DNA of 64,000 bases from Dyella telluris (GTDB taxonomy: Bacteria; Pseudomonadota; Gammaproteobacteria; Xanthomonadales; Rhodanobacteraceae). Made by a program: the position numbers and the translations under genes. The stretch's first letter is position 1. Each line of letters opens with the position of its first letter. The notes below the pieces were generated by a model. The model was not told where the DNA came from, did not search any database, and saw nothing but the letters and a program-made list of their open reading frames with translations. The stretch lies in NCBI RefSeq assembly GCF_014297575.1, contig NZ_CP060412.1, positions 248,001 to 312,000 on the forward strand, written 5' to 3'. This document shows, one piece after another, positions 55,093-63,444 of the stretch.

Positions 55093-58000
55093 CACTCCAC
55101 CACGATCAGCCAGCCCTTGCCGGGCTCCACGGGAATGGCATCGCCCGCCTTGAAGCTGGCCTGCGGCTGGAAGCCGTTCACTGCCTGGGCGGTGAGGGTC
55201 GCCCTGGCCGGCGACAGGCCCAGCGCCTTCCAGTCCACGACAAGCGTGACGTCCACTTTCTGCGGTGCCCACGAGGCAATCGCGATCAGCGTCTTGCTGC
55301 CCTTGCGCACATAGCTGGTGACCAGCACGTCGTCACGGTTGGTCTTCACCGGCGTGTCGTGCACCCACCAGCCGATCATCTCGGCCTGTTCGATGCCGAA
55401 GGCATCCCACAGCTTCCACAGGCCGCGCGGATCGCTGCCGGCCGACCAGCCGAGGCGATTGGTCATGCCGAACAGCATGCCACGCCAGGGGTTGCCGTCG
55501 TTCTGCAGCATCTCGCCCATCAGGCCATACGGAATGCCGGAGATCTCGGTGAGCCAGTACGTGGGCGAGGTCTTCTCGTAATCGAACTCTTCGCCGAACC
55601 ATAGGCGGTCGATGTACGGAAACAGCTCCATGTAAAGCAGTGCACTGTTGATGTAGCCGTCGCGCGGGTTGTACTGGCTGGCCGAATGCAGGTCGATCAA
55701 GGGATCGGGACGATGCGCCTGCAGCACCTTGCGCACGCGCTTCATGGTCGTGCGGTCATAGGCCACGTCGTCGAGGTACAGGCCGTCGAAGCCCACGTTG
55801 CGGGCAAGCCAGTCCAGTCCTTCGATGTAGTAGTTGTGCCAGCGACTCTGGCCGGCATTGATGATCGCCGCATCGCGGTTTTCCGGTACATGCCACGCGG
55901 CGATGTAGTCGCCATCCAGATGCTCCTGCAGCCAGGAGAACCCACCACCCTTGCCGGCGCTGATCACCTCGTGCCCCAGGCTTTCCAGCATGGGCAGCTC
56001 GGGCGCACGGTCAGATACCTCGCGCACCGTGTCGTAGATCTTCACCCGCATGCCGCGCTGGTGGGCCGCATCGATATACGCGCGCATGGCCGCCGGCTCG
56101 AGGAACGGATAGTTGATCCACGGATTGATCGGCGTGGCGTGGTGGATGTTCACCACGTTGGCGCCATCGGCCTTGATGGCATCCAGGTCGCCGTATTTGT
56201 GGAAGAACCGCTCGGAAAAGTGTTTCGCCGGATCGATGGTCTTGAACGGCGTGACGCGCATGACCAGGTCGTAATGCAGCGTGTCGCCGGCCTTCATCTG
56301 GCGCGGACCGCTATAGGCCTCGGCCAGATAGTCCTTGTCTTCGTTGCGCAGGTGGATGCCACCCTGCCCGCCGTTGTCCCACGACACCGGCATGCGCAGC
56401 GGTTGTTGCTGGTAGAAATTGGTGTTGAGCGGGCGACGGTAGTTCTCGTCGCGCAGATGGAACTCGAGGCCGGCATTCACCGAGCCGATCCACGCACCGT
56501 CCTGGTTGTTCTTGACCTGCCACTTCCAGTTGAAATCGTCGGGGGCGCGATCGCCCTGCCGGCCAAGTCCAAGCTGGTAACGGGCGGCGTCCTGCTGCAT
56601 CGGAATGGACAGGCGAATATCCCGCAGCGCCACGTCCTTCGTTGCAGTCAGGGCAATGCCGTAGACCATCGTGCCATCTGCTTCCAGGCTGGCATTCACC
56701 TTGCCCTGCAACGCTCCCGCGGCGGCCGCGACCTGCCAGTGCACCTTGCCGGGGCCATCCACCTGGATCTGCGGCATGCGTGCCGTGCCCAGCACATGCT
56801 TGCCGGCGTCGTCCTCCACGATCAGTTGCATGGGCGCGACCAGCAAGGCCTTGCCCTGCTTGCTGATCCCGGTCATGCGCTCATCGAAATGACTGGTGAT
56901 CTGGGCCGGCAGGCCACTGGCGTCGAGCTTGATCTCGCGCCCGAGGATGCCCAGCGTCTGGCCGTTCACCGCAATCGGCAGCAAGGGCTTTACCACGGAA
57001 TCGTCCTGGGCCAGCGTGGAGTTGAGCCAACGCAGGCGGGTCAGCCTGGAAGGGTCGTCATCGCCGTGGGCGACTGCCACGCCCTCGCCCACGGTGATCG
57101 CCAGGGGAATCGACTGCGACGCCACGCCATCGGCAGACACCGTGACCGTTCCGCGGTACACGCCGGGTGTTGCCGAGGCAGGCACATCCAGCCCTATCCA
57201 CAAGGCCTGGATGCGTCCTGCGGCCACGTCCACGCGGGCGGTGAACGGTTTCCCGTCATAACCGGTGCCCCCCAGGTTGAAGCAGGTCAGGGCGTTCGAA
57301 GGAATCGTCGAGCCGTCATCCGCACGCAGGTCGCCAAAACTCACACGCACGTTGCCGACGGCTGCGCGAGGCGCCCAAGCGCCGAGCTGGAAACTCAGGT
57401 ATTCGCCGCGCTGCGCCGATTCGCTGAAGGTGCCGCCGGGGCCGCGCTTCGCCCAGCTTTCCGGCAACGCATCGAACATGCGGATGGGGTTGGCACGTGT
57501 CTCGGGAAACAGCAGCAAGGCATCGGCGGCATGCTTCGCCAGCACGGCCTGCACCTCGGCCGGTGTCGCCGTGCGCTCCATGGGCGTGTAAGCATCAAAA
57601 TCATCCACGGCCTCGTAGCCCAGCACCCTGGCCTGCGGCAGGCGGGACCAGTGACTGGCATCGCCCACCGTCCCTGCCCACGCGGCATCGGCGGTGTCTT
57701 TGGGCTCCGCATAGGTCACCGTGGGGTAGTTGCTGCGCCCCTTGTTCACGTACGGCTGGTAGTACACCGCATACGTGCCGGCCTGCGCCGCCTTGAACAC
57801 CAGCTCGCCACTGGCCTGATCGATGGTGCCGCGTCTTACGTTCGATACCACGGAGCCATCGGGCGCAGTAATGATGATGGCGACGTTCTCCGGGTGTGCA
57901 TCGCGGCGACGCCAGGGGATCACCACGCGCACCGCCGTTGCCGGCGCATCGACCCGGACCAGGTAGCGGTGATTGCCCAGCGCGTCCGCGTTCCAGCGCA

Positions 58001-58094
58001 GCGGTTGCTGCGTCACCAACGCCTGCGCGTGACCCGTGCATGCCGCGCCCAGCAGCATGCCCGCCACGATCCACGCCTTGCTTCGATGCACCAT
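55092..58094 (-). CDS. Large exported glycoside hydrolase-like protein (DUF6067 type)
   Basis: Protein of 1,000 residues with signal peptide (about 1-24). An N-terminal carbohydrate-binding-like beta region (about 30-150), an immunoglobulin-like part near 270-340, and a TIM-barrel in the last 450 residues: KADGANVVNIHHATP, RGMRVKIYDTVREV, NVGFDGLYLDDVAYDR (candidate catalytic Asp pair), and FPYIDRLWFGEEFDY. I place it with DUF6067/GH123-like putative glycosidases; the substrate is unknown. The ATG is chosen over GTG six bases before it. It is overlapped by the esterase gene downstream. Confidence 0.8.
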   Translation of the reverse strand: MVHRSKAWIVAGMLLGAACTGHAQALVTQQPLRWNADALGNHRYLVRVDAPATAVRVVIPWRRRDAHPENVAIIITAPDGSVVSNVRRGTIDQASGELVFKAAQAGTYAVYYQPYVNKGRSNYPTVTYAEPKDTADAAWAGTVGDASHWSRLPQARVLGYEAVDDFDAYTPMERTATPAEVQAVLAKHAADALLLFPETRANPIRMFDALPESWAKRGPGGTFSESAQRGEYLSFQLGAWAPRAAVGNVRVSFGDLRADDGSTIPSNALTCFNLGGTGYDGKPFTARVDVAAGRIQALWIGLDVPASATPGVYRGTVTVSADGVASQSIPLAITVGEGVAVAHGDDDPSRLTRLRWLNSTLAQDDSVVKPLLPIAVNGQTLGILGREIKLDASGLPAQITSHFDERMTGISKQGKALLVAPMQLIVEDDAGKHVLGTARMPQIQVDGPGKVHWQVAAAAGALQGKVNASLEADGTMVYGIALTATKDVALRDIRLSIPMQQDAARYQLGLGRQGDRAPDDFNWKWQVKNNQDGAWIGSVNAGLEFHLRDENYRRPLNTNFYQQQPLRMPVSWDNGGQGGIHLRNEDKDYLAEAYSGPRQMKAGDTLHYDLVMRVTPFKTIDPAKHFSERFFHKYGDLDAIKADGANVVNIHHATPINPWINYPFLEPAAMRAYIDAAHQRGMRVKIYDTVREVSDRAPELPMLESLGHEVISAGKGGGFSWLQEHLDGDYIAAWHVPENRDAAIINAGQSRWHNYYIEGLDWLARNVGFDGLYLDDVAYDRTTMKRVRKVLQAHRPDPLIDLHSASQYNPRDGYINSALLYMELFPYIDRLWFGEEFDYEKTSPTYWLTEISGIPYGLMGEMLQNDGNPWRGMLFGMTNRLGWSAGSDPRGLWKLWDAFGIEQAEMIGWWVHDTPVKTNRDDVLVTSYVRKGSKTLIAIASWAPQKVDVTLVVDWKALGLSPARATLTAQAVNGFQPQASFKAGDAIPVEPGKGWLIVVE

Positions 58095-58263
58095 GTCCAC
58101 CCCAGATAGCCGAAAAGCCGTGCGCCGATTTGCGCACCGGAACAGGGGTGTTTAACCCGATGGGGTGCGAGGGGGCAAGTTCCGGAAGACGTGGCGAGGT
58201 GTTAGTGGTGGAAATAGCGCGAGCGTTCTCTCGCTACTCACTGCTCATCACTCACTCCTGCTT

Positions 58264-59268
58264 TCAAGCCCCACGGTCGGTCTTCAGTGCACGCACTTCG
58301 TCATCATGCCCGGCGGCGGAGCGCCCGCTCACCCAGCCGAACAATGCAATGCCCACCATGATCATCACGGCGCCGAATGCCGAGTAGCCGTGCGGCCATG
58401 ATTCGCCGAGGAAGGTGGCACCGATCACCGTGGCAAACAGCAGCTCGGCGGCCTGCATGGCCTCCACGGCAGCGAGCGCGGTCGGCTCGGTACGCACCAT
58501 GTCGGTGGCGCGGAAGAACAGCACGGTGGCGATCACCCCCGAGGACAGGGCCACGCCGCCGGCGAGCAGGATTTCCCGCCAACCCGGCGGCCCGACGACT
58601 AACCATGCCATCGCCGCCAGAACCAGCCAGAACGGCCAGCTGCACAGCGTCATGCCGAACACGCGCTGCGTGGCGCCGATGTGCGAGCCGCTCTTCTCCA
58701 GATGCAACAGCACCATGCGATTGCCCAGCGGGTACATGAAGGCCGCGAACACCACCGCCGCCATCTCCAGCCAGTCGATGACACGCAGCTGGCCGTGCGC
58801 ATGGCCCCATTGCAGCGCAAACACGCCGGCAACGATCAACGCGCCGATCGCCACGCTGCGCCAGGCCAGGCGGCGTCGCTCGTCGCGATAGATCAGTGGC
58901 GCCAGCAGCGGCCCCGCCAGCACCGTGGTCTGGAAGCTGCCAGCCACCAGCCACGAAGGCCCGCTGTTGGCCGCCCACGTGAGCGGCAAACCGAACAGCA
59001 CGAAGCCCACGGCACTCCACAACAGCCAGGTACGCGGATAGCGCCTCAGCTCGGCCGGCAATTCGCCCAGCCCGCCCTGCCACGGCAGCGCAACGGCCAG
59101 CAGCGGCAAGGTGATGAGATAGCGCAGGATCACGGCCCACGCCCAGTGGCCCCCGCCAGCAACAAGGCTACGGTTGAGCACATAAGTCATGGTGAAGAAC
59201 AACGCCGCGCACAGCGCCAGTCCCACCGCGGCGACAGCGTTCGAGCGCATGCACGGACCGTGGTTCAT
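58264..59268 (-). CDS. DMT-superfamily exporter (EmrE-like)
   Basis: Inner-membrane protein of 334 residues with about ten helices in two homologous halves (EamA/EmrE-type; YVLNRSLVAGGGHWAW, FFRATDMVRTEPTALA, EAMQAAELLFA). Substrate unknown. Start not certain: ATG at 59268 or 59250; neither has a good ribosome site. Upstream genes are the divergent two-component system. Confidence 0.8.
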   Translation of the reverse strand: MNHGPCMRSNAVAAVGLALCAALFFTMTYVLNRSLVAGGGHWAWAVILRYLITLPLLAVALPWQGGLGELPAELRRYPRTWLLWSAVGFVLFGLPLTWAANSGPSWLVAGSFQTTVLAGPLLAPLIYRDERRRLAWRSVAIGALIVAGVFALQWGHAHGQLRVIDWLEMAAVVFAAFMYPLGNRMVLLHLEKSGSHIGATQRVFGMTLCSWPFWLVLAAMAWLVVGPPGWREILLAGGVALSSGVIATVLFFRATDMVRTEPTALAAVEAMQAAELLFATVIGATFLGESWPHGYSAFGAVMIMVGIALFGWVSGRSAAGHDDEVRALKTDRGA

Positions 59269-59323
59269 CAAAACAGCGAGTGTCGCAGACACCCGGGTGT
59301 TTTCGAAGCCCGCGTGCGGCCAA

Positions 59324-60691
59324 TCAACCCATGCCAGAGGGTGCCAGCGGAAGCTGCAGATGAACCATCAACCCGCCCTGCTCGCGATTCTCCGCATGAA
59401 TATCGCCGCCGTGTGCCTTCACCACCCGCTGCACGATGGCCAGGCCCAGGCCATGGCCGTGCGCGCGCGAGGCATTGCTCCCGCGAAACAGCGGGCGGAA
59501 CAACGAGCCGATTTCCGACTCGGGCACGCCGGGCCCGTTGTCGCGGATCGACACGTCGACCGTGCCGGTCGTCGCCTGTGCTGCCAGCTCGACCTTGCCA
59601 CCCTCGGGGCTGAACTTGATGGCATTGCCAATCAAGTTGTCGAACGCGCGCTCCAGCAGAAGTCCGTTGCCGGAAACCACCGCCGGCGCATCGCCGTCCA
59701 GGTGCAGCGTGATGCCACGCGCCTGCGCCTCCACGCCAGCGCGACGAACGCATTCGCGCAACAGCGCCAACACATCCACCGGCTCGCGGTTCACACCGGG
59801 AATACCGCCTTCCAGCCGCGACAGCGCGAGCATCTCGCCGGTCATGCTGTCCAGGCGACTGATCTCCTGTTCGGCCTGCAGGAAATAATGCGCGGCTTCC
59901 TCCGGCGTGGCGCTGCGCTGGGCCAGATCCAGGATCAGATGCAGACGCGCCAGCGGCGAGCGCAGTTCGTGGGAGAGATCCTGCAGCACGCTGCGATCGT
60001 GCGCGACCAGTGCCTCGATGCGCTCGGCCATGGCGTCGAAATCGCTGGCAAGCTGGTTCAGTTCTTCCGGCGCGCGACGTCCCGGCGGCCCCACGCGTGC
60101 GGACAACTCGCCCGATGCCATGCGCCGCGTGGCATGACTGATCGCCTCCACCGGCTTCGCCACGCTGCGCGCCACCCACCAGCCCACCAGGCCGATGAAC
60201 AGCAGCGAGAGCCCACCCTGGATGGCAAGGAAGATCGTCTGGCGCGTGCCTTGCCGCAGACGCGAATGCGTGCGGCTGAGCGCCACCAGTTGCCGGACAT
60301 GGCCATCACCGCCCTGCACCTGCTGCACTGCCAGGTAGAGATTCGGCCAGGGCTGCAGCACCACGTCACGCTTCTCGTCCAGCCCGCTCTGCAGCGACGA
60401 CTCCACCGACGCCGGCATGCGGATGGGCGTCAGCGCCTGACCGTCCTCGTAAAGCGTCGCTTCGATGCCTTCGTGTCGCTGTTGCAGCGACCATTCGGCC
60501 AGTGCTGTCTGGCCGCCACTTTCGTAGGCCTGGTCCGCGCCCTGCGCGAGGGTCGACCAGTTGATCTCCACCGCCGTGGTGAATTCGATGAAGCTCTGCG
60601 TGAGGAAGATCCCCAGCCCCAGCGCCAGCAGGTTGGCGCCGCAGAAGCTGATCAACACGCGCCAGTAAAGCGAGCTCTTGAAAGGACTCAC
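59324..60691 (-). CDS. CpxA-like histidine kinase
   Basis: Membrane sensor kinase of 455 residues, the length of E. coli CpxA. Helices about 10-30 and 155-177 flank a periplasmic sensor of about 120 residues; HAMP about 178-230, H-box DLSHELRSPLARL (about H241), N-box DNLIGNAIKF, G1 DNGPGVP and G2 HGLGLAIV are intact. The GTG start overlaps the regulator stop (GTGA). Together with the regulator and a Spy-like gene it forms an envelope-stress system. Confidence 0.9.
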   Translation of the reverse strand: MSPFKSSLYWRVLISFCGANLLALGLGIFLTQSFIEFTTAVEINWSTLAQGADQAYESGGQTALAEWSLQQRHEGIEATLYEDGQALTPIRMPASVESSLQSGLDEKRDVVLQPWPNLYLAVQQVQGGDGHVRQLVALSRTHSRLRQGTRQTIFLAIQGGLSLLFIGLVGWWVARSVAKPVEAISHATRRMASGELSARVGPPGRRAPEELNQLASDFDAMAERIEALVAHDRSVLQDLSHELRSPLARLHLILDLAQRSATPEEAAHYFLQAEQEISRLDSMTGEMLALSRLEGGIPGVNREPVDVLALLRECVRRAGVEAQARGITLHLDGDAPAVVSGNGLLLERAFDNLIGNAIKFSPEGGKVELAAQATTGTVDVSIRDNGPGVPESEIGSLFRPLFRGSNASRAHGHGLGLAIVQRVVKAHGGDIHAENREQGGLMVHLQLPLAPSGMG

Positions 60692-61374
60692 GCCGCGCCC
60701 GCCACCAGGCTGTAGCCCGCACCGCGAACCGACTCGATGCGAGGCGCCTGCGCCGATGCTTCCGTCAACTTGTGACGCAGGCGGCTGACGTGCACGTCGA
60801 TGCTGCGGTCGAAGCGCTCCAGCTCGCGCCCCAGCGCCATGCGCGTCAGCGTGGCCTTGTCCACCAGTTCGCCGGTGCGTTGCGCCAGCGTCAGCAGCAA
60901 CTGGAATTCCGCACCGGTGAGCGACAACTCCTGCTCGCCCACATAGGCACGGCGTTCGGCCGGTTCCAGCCGCAGCACGCCCACTTGCAGGCTGCCGGCG
61001 CTGACCGGCGCGTTGCGGCGCAGCTGTGCCCGCACGCGGGCCAGCAGTTCGCGCGGCAGGCATGGCTTGGTGAGGTAGTCGTCCGCGCCCAGCTCCAGGC
61101 CGATCACACGATCCACCGGCTCGCCCCGGGCCGACAGCATGATCACTGGCAGGCGGTGCTTGAGGCGTACCTCACGCAGCGTTTCCAGGCCGTCGCGCCC
61201 CGGCATCATCACGTCCAGGATCAATAGATCCGGCCGCGTGGACGGGTTGTGCAACTGGGCCAGGCCGGCATCGCCGTCATGGGCAACGTCCACCACGAAA
61301 CCTTCGCGCTGCAGGTATTCCGCCAGCAGGGCGGCCAGGGCGCGGTCGTCGTCAACGATGAGGATCTTGGGCAT
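60688..61374 (-). CDS. CpxR-like response regulator
   Basis: OmpR-family regulator of 228 residues. Receiver: IVDDDR, phospho-acceptor in LLILDVMMPGRDG (about D54), LSARGEP and LTKPCLP with Lys. The C-terminal winged helix has LSLTGAEFQLLLTLAQ and VRGAGY. It is divergent from the second Spy-like gene with a perfect GTAAA-N5-GTAAA box between them; its stop overlaps the kinase's start. The Cpx name is by arrangement and box, not by alignment. Confidence 0.9.
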   Translation of the reverse strand: MPKILIVDDDRALAALLAEYLQREGFVVDVAHDGDAGLAQLHNPSTRPDLLILDVMMPGRDGLETLREVRLKHRLPVIMLSARGEPVDRVIGLELGADDYLTKPCLPRELLARVRAQLRRNAPVSAGSLQVGVLRLEPAERRAYVGEQELSLTGAEFQLLLTLAQRTGELVDKATLTRMALGRELERFDRSIDVHVSRLRHKLTEASAQAPRIESVRGAGYSLVAGAA

Positions 61375-61440
61375 GTTCTGAGGAAAAACCTTGTCCGTCT
61401 CGCCGACATTCAAACCGGGCGAAGGATCTTGCTCCACCGG

Positions 61441-61457
61441 CTTTACCGTTCTTTACC
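61441..61457 (-). promoter_or_regulatory. CpxR-type box (GTAAA-N5-GTAAA)
   Basis: On the minus strand: GGTAAAGAACGGTAAAG, i.e. two GTAAA words separated by five bases, exactly the E. coli CpxR consensus. It lies 67 bases before the regulator gene and 81 before the divergent spy-like gene, so one site can serve both. Confidence 0.7.
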
Positions 61458-61537
61458 TTCCCGCAAAGAACATACACATAGCGCTGTCGTCAAATAGGCA
61501 TCACGCAAGACCAACCCCAACGACACAGGTAATCCCC

Positions 61538-62035
61538 ATGCGCAAGAACATCTCTCTCGCTCTGGTGCTCGCTTCGGCTGTTGCCCTCGCTCCGTTCGCC
61601 ATCGCTTCCGCACAGGACGGTGGCCCGCAGGGCGGCTTCCATGGCCACGACCACGGCCACGGCGCGTTTGAGGCGTACAGCAAGCTGAACCTGACCGACG
61701 CCCAGAAGGCCAGCATCAAGCAGATCATGCAGACGGCCCGCTCGCAGGGTAAGACCCAGCGCGATGCACTGCGCCAGCAGCGTGAAGCCTTCGAGCAGAT
61801 GGCCCCGAACGCCTCGGGCTACCAGGCCGCCGCCACCGCGCTGGCCCAGGCTGAAGGCGCCGCCACCACGGCCCGCGTACAGCAGCGCGCCGCCATCCGC
61901 GCCCAGGTCTACGCCATCCTGACCCCGGCCCAGCAGTCGCAGCTGGCCACCCTCAAGGCCCAGCGCGTTGCCCGCCACCAGCAGTGGGAGCAGTTCAAGG
62001 CCCAGCATCCGGCGTCGGGCTCCACGGCCCAGTAA
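61538..62035 (+). CDS. Second Spy/CpxP-like periplasmic protein
   Basis: Exported helical protein of 165 residues. Signal peptide about 1-25 (ends IASAQ), then a His-rich stretch (FHGHDHGHG) that may bind metal, followed by LNLTDAQKAS and ILTPAQQSQL, the two LTxxQ motifs of Spy and CpxP. It is divergent from the CpxRA-like pair and shares its box, so it is probably the regulon's chaperone or feedback inhibitor. A strong terminator follows. Confidence 0.88.
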   Translation: MRKNISLALVLASAVALAPFAIASAQDGGPQGGFHGHDHGHGAFEAYSKLNLTDAQKASIKQIMQTARSQGKTQRDALRQQREAFEQMAPNASGYQAAATALAQAEGAATTARVQQRAAIRAQVYAILTPAQQSQLATLKAQRVARHQQWEQFKAQHPASGSTAQ

Positions 62036-62092
62036 CGGTTCGGACGACGTCATAGAAGAACCACGGCGCTGCCTCGGCGCCCGCAAGAAGAT

Positions 62093-62125
62093 CGGCGCCA
62101 GCCTGCATGCTGGCGCCGCTTTTTT
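62093..62125 (+). terminator. Rho-independent terminator after the Spy-like gene
   Basis: CGGCGCCAGC with its perfect complement (10-bp stem, six-base loop CTGCAT), followed by CTTTTTT. Confidence 0.9.
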
Positions 62126-62146
62126 CCGAAAACGGTTTTAAAGCAA

Positions 62147-62197
62147 ACCCTGTGCGTCCCGGCGGGCCTCCCCGCCCTTGCCCATGGCGCACAGGGT
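62147..62197. repeat. Degenerate copy of the GCGCACAGGGTGCGC repeat
   Basis: ACCCTGTGCG (62147-62156) and CGCACAGGGT (62188-62197) form an inverted repeat with an inner GGCGGG/CCCGCC hairpin. It shares the CGCACAGGGTGCGCT core with the element at 35011-35088. Confidence 0.6.
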
Positions 62198-62220
62198 GCG
62201 CTTCGCGTTGGTCGCAGCGA

Positions 62221-63336
62221 TCAGTCCGCCTTGAACCCCGCCTGCTGCAGCGACGGCACGAACACCGGCGGCGCGTAACCGGCCGGCTTGCTGCCCACCG
62301 CCACGCCGCCATGAATGCGCGACTGCTGCACGTCGCCAAAGAACCAGTATGGGAAGGTCGGCTCCAGCGCGCTGGCTTCATTCAGTCGGGCACGCAGGTC
62401 GGCAGGTATCTCGAACGACAGCGCAGACAGGTTGTCGTCCAGCTGCGCCAGCTTGGTCGCGCCGATGATCACCGATGCAATACCCGGCTGCGTGGCGACC
62501 CAGTTGAGCGCCACCTGTGCCATCGGCCTGCCCATGGTGCCGGCCAGTTCTTCCAGGGCGGCGACGATCGCCCAGTTGCGCTCGGTGAACCGGTCGAAAC
62601 CCGGTGCGCCGGAGATCTTGGCCAGACGCCCCTCGCCAGCGCCGCCCGCTTCGCTCGGCTTGTACTTGCCCGACAACAGGCCCATGCCCATCGGGCTCCA
62701 GGCCGTGATGCCCATGCCCAGCTCGGTGGCCATCGGCACGAACTCGTGTTCGATATGGCGTTCGATCAGCGAGTACTCGAGCTGCAGGTTCACCAGCGGC
62801 GTCAACGCGTGCGCCTCGGCATAGGTCTGTGCCCGCGAGGCATACCAGGCCGGCACGTCGGACAGGCCGGCATAGCGGATCTTGCCGGCACGTACGAGGT
62901 CGTCCAGCGTGCGCACCACTTCCTCGGCGGGCGTCAAACGATCCCAGGTGTGCAGGATGTACAGGTCGATGTAATCGGTGCGCAGGCGACGCAGCGAGCC
63001 TTCCACCGCGCGCAGGATGTTCTTGCGGCCGTTGCCGCCCGCGTTCGGATTGCCGGGCTGGGCGTTGTAGGTGAACTTGGTGGACAGCACCACGCGATCA
63101 CGCGTGCCGCTGTCGGCGACGAATTTGCCGAGCAGCTCCTCGCTGGCACCTTCGGTGTACAGATCGGCGGTGTCGAAGAAATTGCCGCCGGCATCCAGGT
63201 AACGATCGAACATGGCGCGTGCGGTGTCTTCCGCCGCGCCCCAGCCCCAGTTGTCACCGAAGGTCATGGTGCCCAGGGCAAGGCGGCTCACGCGCAGGCC
63301 GGAGCGGCCGAGGGTGTAGTAGGCATCGAGTGACAT
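62221..63336 (-). CDS. Aldo/keto reductase
   Basis: NADPH-dependent oxidoreductase of 371 residues. (beta/alpha)8 marks: LGRSGLRVSRLALGTMTFG, DTADLYTEGASEELLG (catalytic Asp-Tyr), STKFTYNAQPG (Lys) and IIGATKLAQLDDN (cofactor). The catalytic His seems to be in LYILHTWDR. ATG at 63336 with AGGAG upstream. Homologues of this length include NADPH-dependent aldo/keto reductases of the YajO type. It is divergent from a LysR gene that may regulate it. Confidence 0.93.
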   Translation of the reverse strand: MSLDAYYTLGRSGLRVSRLALGTMTFGDNWGWGAAEDTARAMFDRYLDAGGNFFDTADLYTEGASEELLGKFVADSGTRDRVVLSTKFTYNAQPGNPNAGGNGRKNILRAVEGSLRRLRTDYIDLYILHTWDRLTPAEEVVRTLDDLVRAGKIRYAGLSDVPAWYASRAQTYAEAHALTPLVNLQLEYSLIERHIEHEFVPMATELGMGITAWSPMGMGLLSGKYKPSEAGGAGEGRLAKISGAPGFDRFTERNWAIVAALEELAGTMGRPMAQVALNWVATQPGIASVIIGATKLAQLDDNLSALSFEIPADLRARLNEASALEPTFPYWFFGDVQQSRIHGGVAVGSKPAGYAPPVFVPSLQQAGFKAD

Positions 63337-63420
63337 GGCGGACTCCTGGTGGGATGGGGGTGGAGCAGATGGGTGAAGTCTGCGCCTTGCCATTACGGGG
63401 AAAAATCCGCATCTTGTGCA

Positions 63421-63434
63421 TGCTTTATTAAGCA
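63421..63434. promoter_or_regulatory. Palindrome TGCTT-TATT-AAGCA, possible LysR site
   Basis: Perfect five-base arms 10 bases before the LysR start codon, in the AT-rich gap between divergent aldo/keto reductase and regulator. Fits an autoregulatory operator. Confidence 0.45.
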
Positions 63435-63444
63435 AGACTAATCA

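Noticed and set aside
55686..58109. An 807-codon plus-strand frame opposite the glycoside hydrolase
   Set aside because: Antisense shadow; the minus-strand protein has signal peptide, barrel motifs and a coupled neighbour, the plus frame has none.
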